Assembly (NCBI GenBank): GCA_021772875.1
Contig: JAJFLD010000141.1
Location: forward strand, 1-14,227
DNA length: 14,227 nt
Direction: 5' to 3'
Origin: Ghiorsea sp.
Lineage (GTDB): Bacteria; Pseudomonadota; Zetaproteobacteria; Mariprofundales; Mariprofundaceae
Shown here: piece after piece, positions 1 through 6,602 of the stretch
Layout of the letters: the number at the start of each line of letters is the position of its first letter
Numbering within the stretch: position 1 is the first letter of the stretch
Translations under genes and position numbers: made by a program
The notes under the pieces: generated by a model
The model's database searches: none
The model's input: only the letters and a program-made list of their open reading frames with translations
What the model was told of the DNA's origin: nothing

Positions 1-62
1 TTTTCGATGTCCATTTTGTTTTCACGACGGTTAAATATTTGAATTTCAAAGCCTTGGCTCAT
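1..62 (-). CDS. Unrecognised protein, N-terminal 20 codons only
   Basis: An open frame begins with ATG at 62 and runs off the left edge. The visible peptide starts MSQGFEIQIFNRRENKMDIE. An AGGA-type ribosome binding site lies about 10 bases upstream of the ATG (within plus-strand 63-78), which supports a real start. The peptide is polar, with no signal peptide or membrane segment so far. It lies 153 bp downstream of the Fic gene on the same strand, so co-transcription is possible but not shown. I do not recognise the family, and the fragment is too short to assign a function. Confidence 0.5.
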   Translation of the reverse strand, partial: MSQGFEIQIFNRRENKMDIE

Positions 63-134
63 GGTAGGGGAATCCTTTGTCTTTTTGAACTTACGCGATG
101 GTATCATCTGAATCAAAGTGAGCAAAGCATGATG

Positions 135-160
135 CTAGGAATGGAACATGTATGTCCTAG
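135..160. repeat. Short inverted repeat CTAGGA...TCCTAG
   Basis: CTAGGA at 135-140 is matched by TCCTAG at 155-160 across a 14-base loop. A second tiny palindrome, AGCAT-G-ATGCT, overlaps it at 126-136. Both lie between the Fic gene and the left-edge gene. No T run follows on either strand, so this is not a convincing terminator; an operator or chance are both possible. Confidence 0.3.
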
Positions 161-192
161 GCACTTCTAAAAAGTCGTATTGCAAGACTCGA

Positions 193-202
193 CCCCCCCC
201 CC
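193..202. repeat. Homopolymer tract C10 (G10 on the gene strand)
   Basis: Ten consecutive C on the plus strand begin 9 bases left of position 202 and lie 13 bases past the end of the Fic reading frame. On the coding strand this reads GGT followed by a G run just after the TAA stop. Tracts of this length are prone to slippage. This one is outside the reading frame as called, so it would not switch the protein on or off directly. Confidence 0.8.
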
Positions 203-215
203 ACCAGGGCTTGTG

Positions 216-821
216 TTACAAATCTTCGGTTTTGAATTCGTTATAACCCTCATAGTAATAGCTGATATCAATGCCTTTCATAAACAGTGCGCGATCATCA
301 ACCTGATTCGTGAGGGCTTGTTTGAGCAGCACTTTGATTTCAATGTCTTTTACCACACTGCGTTGCATGGCGGAGAGATAGTCATCTTTATCCACAAGAT
401 TCCAATCCACCACTTGTCGTAGTTCTTTTTTCAAGATTAAATCCAGCCAGATACGGGTGGCGCGACCATTACCTTCTCGGAAAGGGTGGGCGATATTCAT
501 TTCGACATATTTTTCGACGATTGCATCAAAACTGTTTTGTGGCATGGCATCGATATGTTCCAGCGATTGCCTAAGATACATGAGCGGCGCAAAGCGGAAA
601 TCACCTTTGGCGATATTCACTTCCCGAATGCAACCTGAAAAATCATAGATATCCTCGAACAGATAAGCATGAATGCATGCAAGCCCCGCGAAAGTGCCGA
701 TTTCTGCTTTGGCAATATCACCAGAGTCAAACAGCTGCTTTGCTTTTAGTTTGCTGATTTTTTCCTCAGCCCTAGCCAGTTCAGCCTGATCGGTGATATT
801 GAGTTTATTTTTCAGTATCAA
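216..821 (-). CDS. Fic family protein adenylyltransferase, class III (self-inhibited)
   Basis: Fic enzymes transfer AMP (or another nucleotide moiety) from a nucleotide to a hydroxyl side chain of a target protein in the cytoplasm. The 201-residue protein carries the full motif HPFREGNGRATR at 112-123: catalytic His112, Glu116 for Mg2+, and the phosphate-binding GNGR with Arg123. Near the C terminus, SYYYEG at 187-192 matches the inhibitory motif [S/T]xxxE[G/N]. The distance from catalytic His to inhibitory Glu (79 residues) and the total length match class III enzymes such as the Neisseria meningitidis Fic, which are held inactive by a C-terminal helix in an oligomer. The start is TTG at 821: an in-frame TAA lies just upstream (836-834) and AAGGGA sits about 7 bases before the TTG. 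The gene follows valS by 52 bp on the same strand. The target is unknown, and no separate antitoxin gene is needed for this class. Confidence 0.9.
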   Translation of the reverse strand: MILKNKLNITDQAELARAEEKISKLKAKQLFDSGDIAKAEIGTFAGLACIHAYLFEDIYDFSGCIREVNIAKGDFRFAPLMYLRQSLEHIDAMPQNSFDAIVEKYVEMNIAHPFREGNGRATRIWLDLILKKELRQVVDWNLVDKDDYLSAMQRSVVKDIEIKVLLKQALTNQVDDRALFMKGIDISYYYEGYNEFKTEDL

Positions 822-856
822 GTAGTTTCCCTTTTATATGGCTAGCCCAGTTCATA

Positions 857-871
857 GGTTTATAATAAACC
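857..871. repeat. 15-bp perfect palindrome GGTTTATAATAAACC
   Basis: GGTTTAT-A-ATAAACC is fully symmetric and sits 2 bp past the valS stop codon, in the 52-bp gap before fic. The one-base centre makes an RNA hairpin poor, and no T run follows, so a terminator is unlikely. It has the form of a protein-binding site, or the AT-rich core could serve as a -10 region for fic. Confidence 0.4.
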
Positions 872-873
872 AA

Positions 874-3516
874 TCAGGTTAATGCTTCCAGTTTAACCTT
901 GGATGCTTCAAGCTCTGCAAGTTTGGCTTCTAGCTCTGCCAAATCTGCACGGGCTTTAGTCACTACGGCTTCAGGAGCGCTTTCTACAAATTTTGCATTG
1001 TTTAAACGGCCTGAAAGACCACCCATTTCTTTTTGGATTTTCTCTATGTTTTTGGCTACACGCGTTAGCTCTTCAGCAACATTTACCAAGCCCGCAAGTG
1101 GTAAGAAAATCTTAAGCTCTGTTAGTGGTGCAACCGCTGCATTTTCAACTTCTGCATCTGCTGCAACCCAAGTGATAGACTCTAATTTCGCAAGGCTAGC
1201 CAATACTTTCGCTTGTGGCTCAAGCTCGGCTTTGAGTGTTTCAGACACTGCAAAATGTGCTTCCACTTTTTTGCCCGGAGAGACATTCATCTCCCCACGA
1301 ATGGAGCGAATAGCATTGACGATATCCATGATGCGTTGCATGCGTGCTGTGGCTGCTTCATCTGCTGCAAAGCTTGTGCGCCATTCATCGGTGACCAAAC
1401 GAGCATCTTCGCCATGTAGCTCTTGGAAAATCGATTCCGTGATAAACGGTGCGATAGGATGCAATAGACGCAACCAACCATCCAATGCGGTGAGCATCAC
1501 CACTTGGGTTTCGTGTTTATCTGCTGCATCACCTTTATAAAGCGATACTTTGGATGCTTCTACATACCAATCGCAATAGGTGCCCCAAATAAAGGCGTAG
1601 AGCGTGCTGGCTGCTTCATTAAAGCGATACTCTTCAAAGGCTTTATTCACTTCATTGGCGCATGTATTGAGCTCGGATAATAACCAACGGTTCACATCAT
1701 TTTTTGGTTGAATGGTTGGATCGGGTTTTACATCTTCACGGTTCATGAATACGAAACGCGATGCATTCCAGATTTTGTTCATGAAATTGCGGTTGGATTC
1801 AATGCGTTTGATATCCAATTTCACATCGCGACCTGGTGTTGCCATGTGCGCCAAAGTGAAGCGTAGAGCATCAGCACCGTAGGCTTCAATCATTGCCAAA
1901 GGATCAACCACATTGCCTTTGGACTTGGACATTTTCTGGCCATCTTTATCACGAATCAAGGCATGAATATACACATCTTTGAATGGCACTTTATCGGTAA
2001 ACTTCTTGCCCATCATAATCATGCGGGCAACCCAGAAGAAGATGATGTCAAAACCAGTGACCAAGACATCAGTAGAATAGAATTTTTCCATTTCGGCACT
2101 TTCTTCAGGCCAATCAAGCGTGGAGAAGGGCCATAAGCCTGATGAGAACCAAGTGTCTAACACATCTTCATCTTGTTTGATGTTCTTACTACCACAGCCA
2201 CTACAACAATCAGGTGTCGCTCTATCTACGGTGATGTTATCGCAATCGGCACAATACCAAGCTGGAATTTGATGTCCCCACCAAAGTTGGCGAGAAATAC
2301 ACCAATCATTGATATTACGCATCCATTCGAAATAGGTTTTTTCCCAATGTTGTGGCACAAATTTAATGTCACCATTTTCAACAGCTTCAATGGCTGGGTC
2401 TGCCAAGTCTTGAATGGCGACATACCACTGATCCGTCAAATAAGGTTCAATAATAGCGCCTGAACGATCGCCACGGCCCACTTTGTGTTCGTGTTCATCC
2501 GTTTTAAGGAGCAAACCTTCAGTTTTTAAATCAGCAACAATGCGTTCACGCGCTTCATACCTATCAAGGCCAATGTATTGTTCAGGAATGAAATCTTCAT
2601 TGTTGATGTGGGCAGTGTTGGTGAAGATATTACGCATAGGCAAATCATGACGTTTGCCCACTTCGTAATCGTTAAAATCATGGGCTGGGGTGATTTTTAC
2701 ACAACCTGTACCAAATTCAGGATCGACATACTCATCAGCCACCACAGGAATGGTACGGCCACAAAGTGGTAAGATGAGTTCTTTGCCAATCAAATCTTTG
2801 AAACGTTCATCATCAGGATGAACGGCTACCGCGCCATCACCAAGCAAAGTTTCAGGACGCGTTGTTGCAACAACTAAACTTTTACCCGACCCATCGGCAT
2901 AGGGGTATTGAATATGCCAGAAGTGGCCTGCTTCTTCTTCGTGTACCACTTCCAAATCAGAGACGGCAGTTTCAAGCACAGGATCCCAATTCACAAGGCG
3001 TTTACCACGATAAATCAGGCCTTCTTCAAACAAACGCACAAACACTTCACGCACCGCATTGGATGAAGTCTCATCCATGGTGAAACGCTCACGCGACCAA
3101 TCAATGGAGAAACCAAGATGTTTCATTTGCTCTAAAATGGTGCCGCCAGATTCAGCTTTCCATTCCCAAACTTTTTCAATGAACTTCTCACGCCCCAAAT
3201 CACGGCGATGAACACCCTTGGCATCAAGTTGACGTTCAACCACCATTTGCGTGGCAATGCCCGCATGATCTAATCCGAGTTGCCAAAGCACGGATTTACC
3301 TTGCATCCGTTGCCAGCGCACCAAAATATCCTGAATGGTGCCAGAGAAAGCATGGCCCATATGTAAGCTGCCTGTCACATTTGGAGGCGGTAGGGTGATG
3401 CTGTAGCTCTCTTTTGCATCGTTGGGTTTGAAGGCATCAGAGTTTAACCACTGCGCGGTGATTTTAGGCTCCATAACTTGGGGCTCATAAGATGTGCTTG
3501 GTGTTGCGTTGCTCAT
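874..3516 (-). CDS. valS: Valine--tRNA ligase
   Basis: Charges tRNA-Val with valine in the cytoplasm; a class I aminoacyl-tRNA synthetase. The N-terminal PPPNVTGSLHMGH places the ATP-binding HMGH signature at 52-55, and KMSKS lies at 528-532 with GN following. The inserted editing domain (about 200-350), which clears mischarged Thr-tRNA, includes TTRPETLLGD at 218-227. Paired cysteines at 422/425 and 438/441 look like a zinc-binding site. The last 65 or so residues form a Lys/Glu/Ala-rich coiled coil, the usual tRNA-binding arm of ValS. At 880 residues it is complete and close to the shorter bacterial ValS length. ATG at 3516 is preceded by TTAGGA about 8 bases upstream. It follows the acidic PopZ-like gene by 39 bp with no terminator between them, so the two are probably co-transcribed. 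Confidence 0.98.
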   Translation of the reverse strand: MSNATPSTSYEPQVMEPKITAQWLNSDAFKPNDAKESYSITLPPPNVTGSLHMGHAFSGTIQDILVRWQRMQGKSVLWQLGLDHAGIATQMVVERQLDAKGVHRRDLGREKFIEKVWEWKAESGGTILEQMKHLGFSIDWSRERFTMDETSSNAVREVFVRLFEEGLIYRGKRLVNWDPVLETAVSDLEVVHEEEAGHFWHIQYPYADGSGKSLVVATTRPETLLGDGAVAVHPDDERFKDLIGKELILPLCGRTIPVVADEYVDPEFGTGCVKITPAHDFNDYEVGKRHDLPMRNIFTNTAHINNEDFIPEQYIGLDRYEARERIVADLKTEGLLLKTDEHEHKVGRGDRSGAIIEPYLTDQWYVAIQDLADPAIEAVENGDIKFVPQHWEKTYFEWMRNINDWCISRQLWWGHQIPAWYCADCDNITVDRATPDCCSGCGSKNIKQDEDVLDTWFSSGLWPFSTLDWPEESAEMEKFYSTDVLVTGFDIIFFWVARMIMMGKKFTDKVPFKDVYIHALIRDKDGQKMSKSKGNVVDPLAMIEAYGADALRFTLAHMATPGRDVKLDIKRIESNRNFMNKIWNASRFVFMNREDVKPDPTIQPKNDVNRWLLSELNTCANEVNKAFEEYRFNEAASTLYAFIWGTYCDWYVEASKVSLYKGDAADKHETQVVMLTALDGWLRLLHPIAPFITESIFQELHGEDARLVTDEWRTSFAADEAATARMQRIMDIVNAIRSIRGEMNVSPGKKVEAHFAVSETLKAELEPQAKVLASLAKLESITWVAADAEVENAAVAPLTELKIFLPLAGLVNVAEELTRVAKNIEKIQKEMGGLSGRLNNAKFVESAPEAVVTKARADLAELEAKLAELEASKVKLEALT

Positions 3517-3555
3517 GTGTGTTCCTAATTGTTAAATTTTGGTTGTTATTATTAT

Positions 3556-4761
3556 TTAAGTGTCTGTACGCTGTGTTGCCAAATGTTCTTGAAGCGCTTC
3601 GCTGACCACTTCGGGCAAAATTTGTTGCAAGTGGTGGTTGAGCTTGATGCGCACTTCATCACTGATGGCTTCTATCAAGGTATCCAGTTCATCAGGATTT
3701 AGCGAAACAGTGTTGTCTTCGAGATTGTTTTGTTCAGTCGTGTTTGCTGGATGGCTTTCTTCTATCTTATCTTCAGCGGCAGTGAGATCGGTTGTTTCTT
3801 GCGTTGATTCAAGGTCTTCAGGAATCGTGGCGCTGCTTTCGGTTTCAATTTCAGGGTCATCATTGAAGTTGTTTTCAGATGTGACCTCATCTTTTTGAAC
3901 ATCAGCAACTTGATCTGAAACCATTTCAGGCTCTTTTTGTTTGAGTACATCGTGAACCATGGCTTCAACAAGTTCACTATGATCCAAGATTTGAATGTCA
4001 TAGACAGTATCATCATCTATGGCCTCACTGACATCAAAGGTAATGGTGTCATCACGGGCAATCGCATCAAAGACAGCTGTAAACTCATCTTCGCCGATGT
4101 TTATTTCAGCGGCTTTTATCTCAGCACTGTCTATTTCAAAAGATATGTCGTTGGGCGCTGTTGCGGATGTATCGTTTATAGATGTGTCTTCAATTTGTTC
4201 AGTGTCGGTTTCCTCATTTTGTTTTACAGGCTCAGCTTGGTTATGCTCATCTGCGGCATGATCGAGGTCGGGGAATTCAAAATCATCCAAATTGTCGATG
4301 TTATCCCTAGTATTATCAGGGGAAAGCGCCTCACCGCCACTTCCATGATCATCATTTGTTGGGTTTAGTTGAGCAGCCCAAAGCGGCAGCGACTCTTGTG
4401 CGCTAGGCTCAAGCAACTCTTCTGTGAGTAGGATGCGGTGGCGGGGTAAAGCACCAGCTTGCTCCTCGCTTTGGTTAACATCTAAATGGATAACATCGTT
4501 GTTGGTATCCGAGGTGTCGGTGGGTGTTGGTATATCTTTATGCTCAGATGACTCTGGGGTTGAAGAAGTTTGTTCAAGCGGTTGTATTTTTTCTATGCTA
4601 GAGGAAAGGCCGAGTTTTTCTTCAGAATCCAATGCAGCTTGTTGTGCGGATACTTTTCTATCACTGATTTCAGGTGAAAAATCATCCTTCTGAGCAAGCA
4701 TTTCGTCAATGCTTGCCAAGATTTCATCAATGTCGCGTTCATCTTTGCCCTTATCACTCAT
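3556..4761 (-). CDS. Long acidic low-complexity protein with PopZ/DUF2497-like termini
   Basis: This 401-residue protein has three parts. A short N-terminal amphipathic segment, DIDEILASIDEMLAQ (residues 10-24), comes first. A very long middle (about 30-350) is rich in Asp, Glu, Ser and Thr and looks disordered. A C-terminal helical segment (about 357-396) includes DEVRIKLNHHLQQILPEVV. There is no signal peptide or membrane span. The plan of an EEILASI-like N-terminal helix, an acidic linker and a C-terminal helix of the type LxxxLPxxVxxxL recalls the alphaproteobacterial PopZ/DUF2497 family, in which the C terminus oligomerises at the cell pole and the N terminus recruits partners. The linker here is much longer than in Caulobacter PopZ. 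The family link is my inference from pattern only; it could be an unrelated disordered scaffold. The gene sits directly upstream of valS. No Shine-Dalgarno sequence is visible before the ATG at 4761. Confidence 0.75.
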   Translation of the reverse strand: MSDKGKDERDIDEILASIDEMLAQKDDFSPEISDRKVSAQQAALDSEEKLGLSSSIEKIQPLEQTSSTPESSEHKDIPTPTDTSDTNNDVIHLDVNQSEEQAGALPRHRILLTEELLEPSAQESLPLWAAQLNPTNDDHGSGGEALSPDNTRDNIDNLDDFEFPDLDHAADEHNQAEPVKQNEETDTEQIEDTSINDTSATAPNDISFEIDSAEIKAAEINIGEDEFTAVFDAIARDDTITFDVSEAIDDDTVYDIQILDHSELVEAMVHDVLKQKEPEMVSDQVADVQKDEVTSENNFNDDPEIETESSATIPEDLESTQETTDLTAAEDKIEESHPANTTEQNNLEDNTVSLNPDELDTLIEAISDEVRIKLNHHLQQILPEVVSEALQEHLATQRTDT

Positions 4762-4767
4762 GCGGCT

Positions 4768-4796
4768 ATCATAAGTTGCTTTGATTGTCTCGGCAA
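4768..4796 (-). promoter_or_regulatory. Candidate sigma70-type promoter for the PopZ-like gene and valS
   Basis: On the minus strand TTGCCG (4796-4791) is followed after exactly 17 bases by TATGAT (4773-4768). The -10 hexamer ends only 6 bases before the ATG, so transcription would begin at or next to the start codon. That fits the lack of a ribosome binding site and suggests a leaderless message, unless translation starts further in. Confidence 0.5.
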
Positions 4797-4835
4797 TGTT
4801 GGGTGTTTATGCGATGGTGTGTAATACCTTAAAGT

Positions 4836-5444
4836 TTAATAATAGAAGGATAATGCCAATTGTCCCGAGTTGATGCCATAGCTTTTAAATGTATTTTTAT
4901 TTGGACCAGATGTATATTTGGTACGAAGATAACCGAGAGTATACTCAGCACCAAGTGAGACGTTTGTATTCAAAAAATATTCGACGCCCAAAAGCATGTT
5001 GATGACATAACTTTGATATTTTTGTTCATCGGGCGTAAAAAAGCTATAAGAGGTACTACCTTTAAAATATGCAACTTCGGCACCGATGTAGGGTGAGACT
5101 TGAGATGCTTGAGGAAAATGTTTTTCATACCCCAATGAAATACCATTTTCTTTGGTTTTGATTTTTGAAGAGGGGTTAATTGGTATTGTCGGATTGGGGT
5201 TAACTGGCGTAACAACCCCAGCTGTGGGTGAGGTGTTGCTTTCAGAATTGCGCAATTGCAGACTTCCTCTTAACGCAGTATCATGACTTAGCCAATATTT
5301 ACCGCCAATGCCAAATTGAAAGTTATTAACAACAGCGCCATCAATACCAAAACTTAAACTTGTATCACCACTTTCCCGCACAATCTCTTCTGCCAAAGCT
5401 TGTGAGCTAAAAGCAAAGATACATACCGCTAAAATGTATTTCAT
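4836..5444 (-). CDS. Small outer-membrane beta-barrel protein
   Basis: The start is ATG at 5444, preceded by AGGGG 6 bases upstream; the frame stays open upstream but that stretch is not a likely start. The 202-residue product begins with a signal peptide, MKYILAVCIFAFSSQALA, with probable cleavage after Ala18. The mature part alternates polar and aromatic/hydrophobic residues in strand-like runs (SLSFGIDG, FGIGGKYWL, SLGAEYTLGYL) and ends in LALSFYY, a typical C-terminal aromatic of barrels inserted by BamA. About eight strands would fit the length, as in OmpA-like or OMP_b-brl proteins. A Pro/Asn-rich, probably exposed loop lies at 71-93. It starts 20 bp after the hemolysin III-type gene, so the two may be co-transcribed. 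The specific role is unknown. Confidence 0.8.
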   Translation of the reverse strand: MKYILAVCIFAFSSQALAEEIVRESGDTSLSFGIDGAVVNNFQFGIGGKYWLSHDTALRGSLQLRNSESNTSPTAGVVTPVNPNPTIPINPSSKIKTKENGISLGYEKHFPQASQVSPYIGAEVAYFKGSTSYSFFTPDEQKYQSYVINMLLGVEYFLNTNVSLGAEYTLGYLRTKYTSGPNKNTFKSYGINSGQLALSFYY

Positions 5445-5464
5445 AAATATCCCCTGATGTTTTT

Positions 5465-6124
5465 CTAATGCACTAATACATAATAGCAGACAGCAATAAA
5501 ATGGCAAATGCTCCCAGCCAAGACGAGGATATGGAATAAAGCGTGGTTGAAGGGAATAGCTTTGATGCTATAAAGTATGGCACCAAAAGTATAAGACAAA
5601 CCCCCAGCCACTAGCCACTCAAGCCCCGCAGCGGGTAAGTTGTCGATAAGTGGGTTGATAGCAAATACGATAATCCAACCCATGAATATATACATGGCCG
5701 TAGAAATCAAATCAAAACGGCCAGTGAAAAATAGTTTGAGAATGATGCCCGTGATGGCCATGCCCCAAGTGATGCCAAATATAACCCAACCAACGACACC
5801 ATTTAATGTAACAAGGGCAAAAGGGGTGTAGGTGCCTGCAATCAAGACATAGATAGAGGCGTGGTCAAATATGCGCAGACGATTACGAATCACGGGATTT
5901 TTGGCGCTATGATAGATAGCCGAGGCACTGTATAAAATGATGAGGCTGACGCCAAAAATAGTAAAGCTAACAATATGCCATGCGTTGCCATAAAGGCTGG
6001 CCCGAATAATTAGAAATACTAAACCAATCGTACTTAAAATGAGGCCAAAAATATGTGAATAGATGTTTATTCGCTCTTCAAGGGGAGAGTAAAATTTGGC
6101 TTTGATTGTTGTTTTGTGAAGCAT
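5465..6124 (-). CDS. TrhA / hemolysin III family membrane protein (PAQR superfamily)
   Basis: A seven-helix inner-membrane protein of the hemolysin III/YqfA (TrhA) family. The conserved elements are in order: LEERINIYSH at the N terminus, SAIYHS after the second helix, the DH...GTYTPF block, and a final helix pair with NHALFHILVLAGSICHF. These His, Asp and Ser residues are the putative metal site shared with PAQR receptors. Family members have been linked to membrane energetics and lipid homeostasis; the hemolysin name reflects one early assay. I use ATG at 6124 (219 residues), since family proteins begin just before the EE/ER-N-H motif. An in-frame TTG at 6172 would add 16 residues but falls in the divergent promoter region. 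No clear ribosome binding site precedes either. It is divergent from the metal-uptake genes. Confidence 0.88.
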   Translation of the reverse strand: MLHKTTIKAKFYSPLEERINIYSHIFGLILSTIGLVFLIIRASLYGNAWHIVSFTIFGVSLIILYSASAIYHSAKNPVIRNRLRIFDHASIYVLIAGTYTPFALVTLNGVVGWVIFGITWGMAITGIILKLFFTGRFDLISTAMYIFMGWIIVFAINPLIDNLPAAGLEWLVAGGLSYTFGAILYSIKAIPFNHALFHILVLAGSICHFIAVCYYVLVH

Positions 6125-6142
6125 AAAACAGACTGTAAGTTG

Positions 6143-6188
6143 TTTTTTATAAACGTGCAACGTGGCTGACAATATTGTTTATAAAAAA
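6143..6188. promoter_or_regulatory. Divergent promoter region with a 12-bp perfect inverted repeat
   Basis: TTTTTTATAAAC at 6143-6154 is matched perfectly by GTTTATAAAAAA at 6177-6188, 22 bases apart. Each arm contains a TATAAA-like -10 element pointing outward, one toward the hemolysin III-type gene and one toward the metal-uptake genes. Between and overlapping them is the 10-bp palindrome ACAATATTGT (6169-6178). The layout suits a shared control region and could hold a Zur/Fur-type operator, but the sequence does not match the Zur consensus I know well enough to name it. Confidence 0.5.
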
Positions 6189-6200
6189 AAGCGAAGTAAG

Positions 6201-6518
6201 ATGCGCATGATGCACAAATATATTTCTCATCAATCATGGCGAGGTAAAACCCAACTGGTTTTATCCACTTTGGCTATATTGATGTGTTTATACTCAGTTG
6301 GCAGCATACATCAACACGAAAAAGGTTATTACAACCTGCAATCTGAATGTGTCATTTGCGATGTCGAATCATTATTTGCACATGGTGCATTTGCTAGTTT
6401 TGCAGGCATCTTTGTAAGCGCTTTTTTACCATTCCTTTACACGGCTAGCCTGAACGCAAGCAAATACTTGATTGTATTTATGGCATTTTCTGCCCGTGCA
6501 CCACCACAACCTTCCTGA
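6201..6518 (+). CDS. Small membrane protein with HxH and CxxC motifs, first gene of the metal-uptake set
   Basis: This 105-residue protein has a hydrophobic helix at about 19-34 that could be a signal anchor. Next come His-Gln-His at 37-39 and Cys50-x-x-Cys53, then a second hydrophobic stretch at about 62-82 and a third at about 88-97, and the tail ARAPPQPS. Short proteins with an HxH, a CxxC and a C-terminal RAPP/RGPP sequence occur near metal-transport genes, some annotated as DUF2946-like; I make that link from memory. The His/Cys spacing suggests metal binding on the periplasmic side. The start is uncertain: ATG at 6201, 6207 or 6210, or GTG at 6162; AAGTAAG upstream of 6207 is the nearest thing to a ribosome binding site. 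The next gene in the same direction starts 84 bp downstream. Confidence 0.65.
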   Translation: MRMMHKYISHQSWRGKTQLVLSTLAILMCLYSVGSIHQHEKGYYNLQSECVICDVESLFAHGAFASFAGIFVSAFLPFLYTASLNASKYLIVFMAFSARAPPQPS

Positions 6519-6551
6519 AAAAAACTATAAATTAGATTATGAACTTGGGGT

Positions 6552-6568
6552 GCTTTTAAAATAAAAGC
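6552..6568. repeat. AT-rich hairpin GCTTTTA-AAA-TAAAAGC between the first two metal genes
   Basis: Seven-base arms surround a three-base loop, and partly paired GGGGT and AACC lie outside them. It falls in the 84-bp gap before the barrel gene. No T run follows on the plus strand. It may be a weak attenuator or mRNA-processing site, or an operator giving the downstream genes their own control. Confidence 0.4.
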
Positions 6569-6602
6569 CAACCTCGGTATTAAAAATTCAGGAGTTATAC
6601 TT

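Noticed and set aside
180..215. C-rich stretch resembling a tRNA 3' end or an attachment site
   Set aside because: No cloverleaf arms can be built around it and there is no matching second copy or integrase in the window.
899..1540. Long plus-strand open frame inside valS
   Set aside because: It is antisense to a well-conserved gene, and its Ser/Ala-rich product is the mirror of the Glu/Ala/Lys-rich ValS tail.
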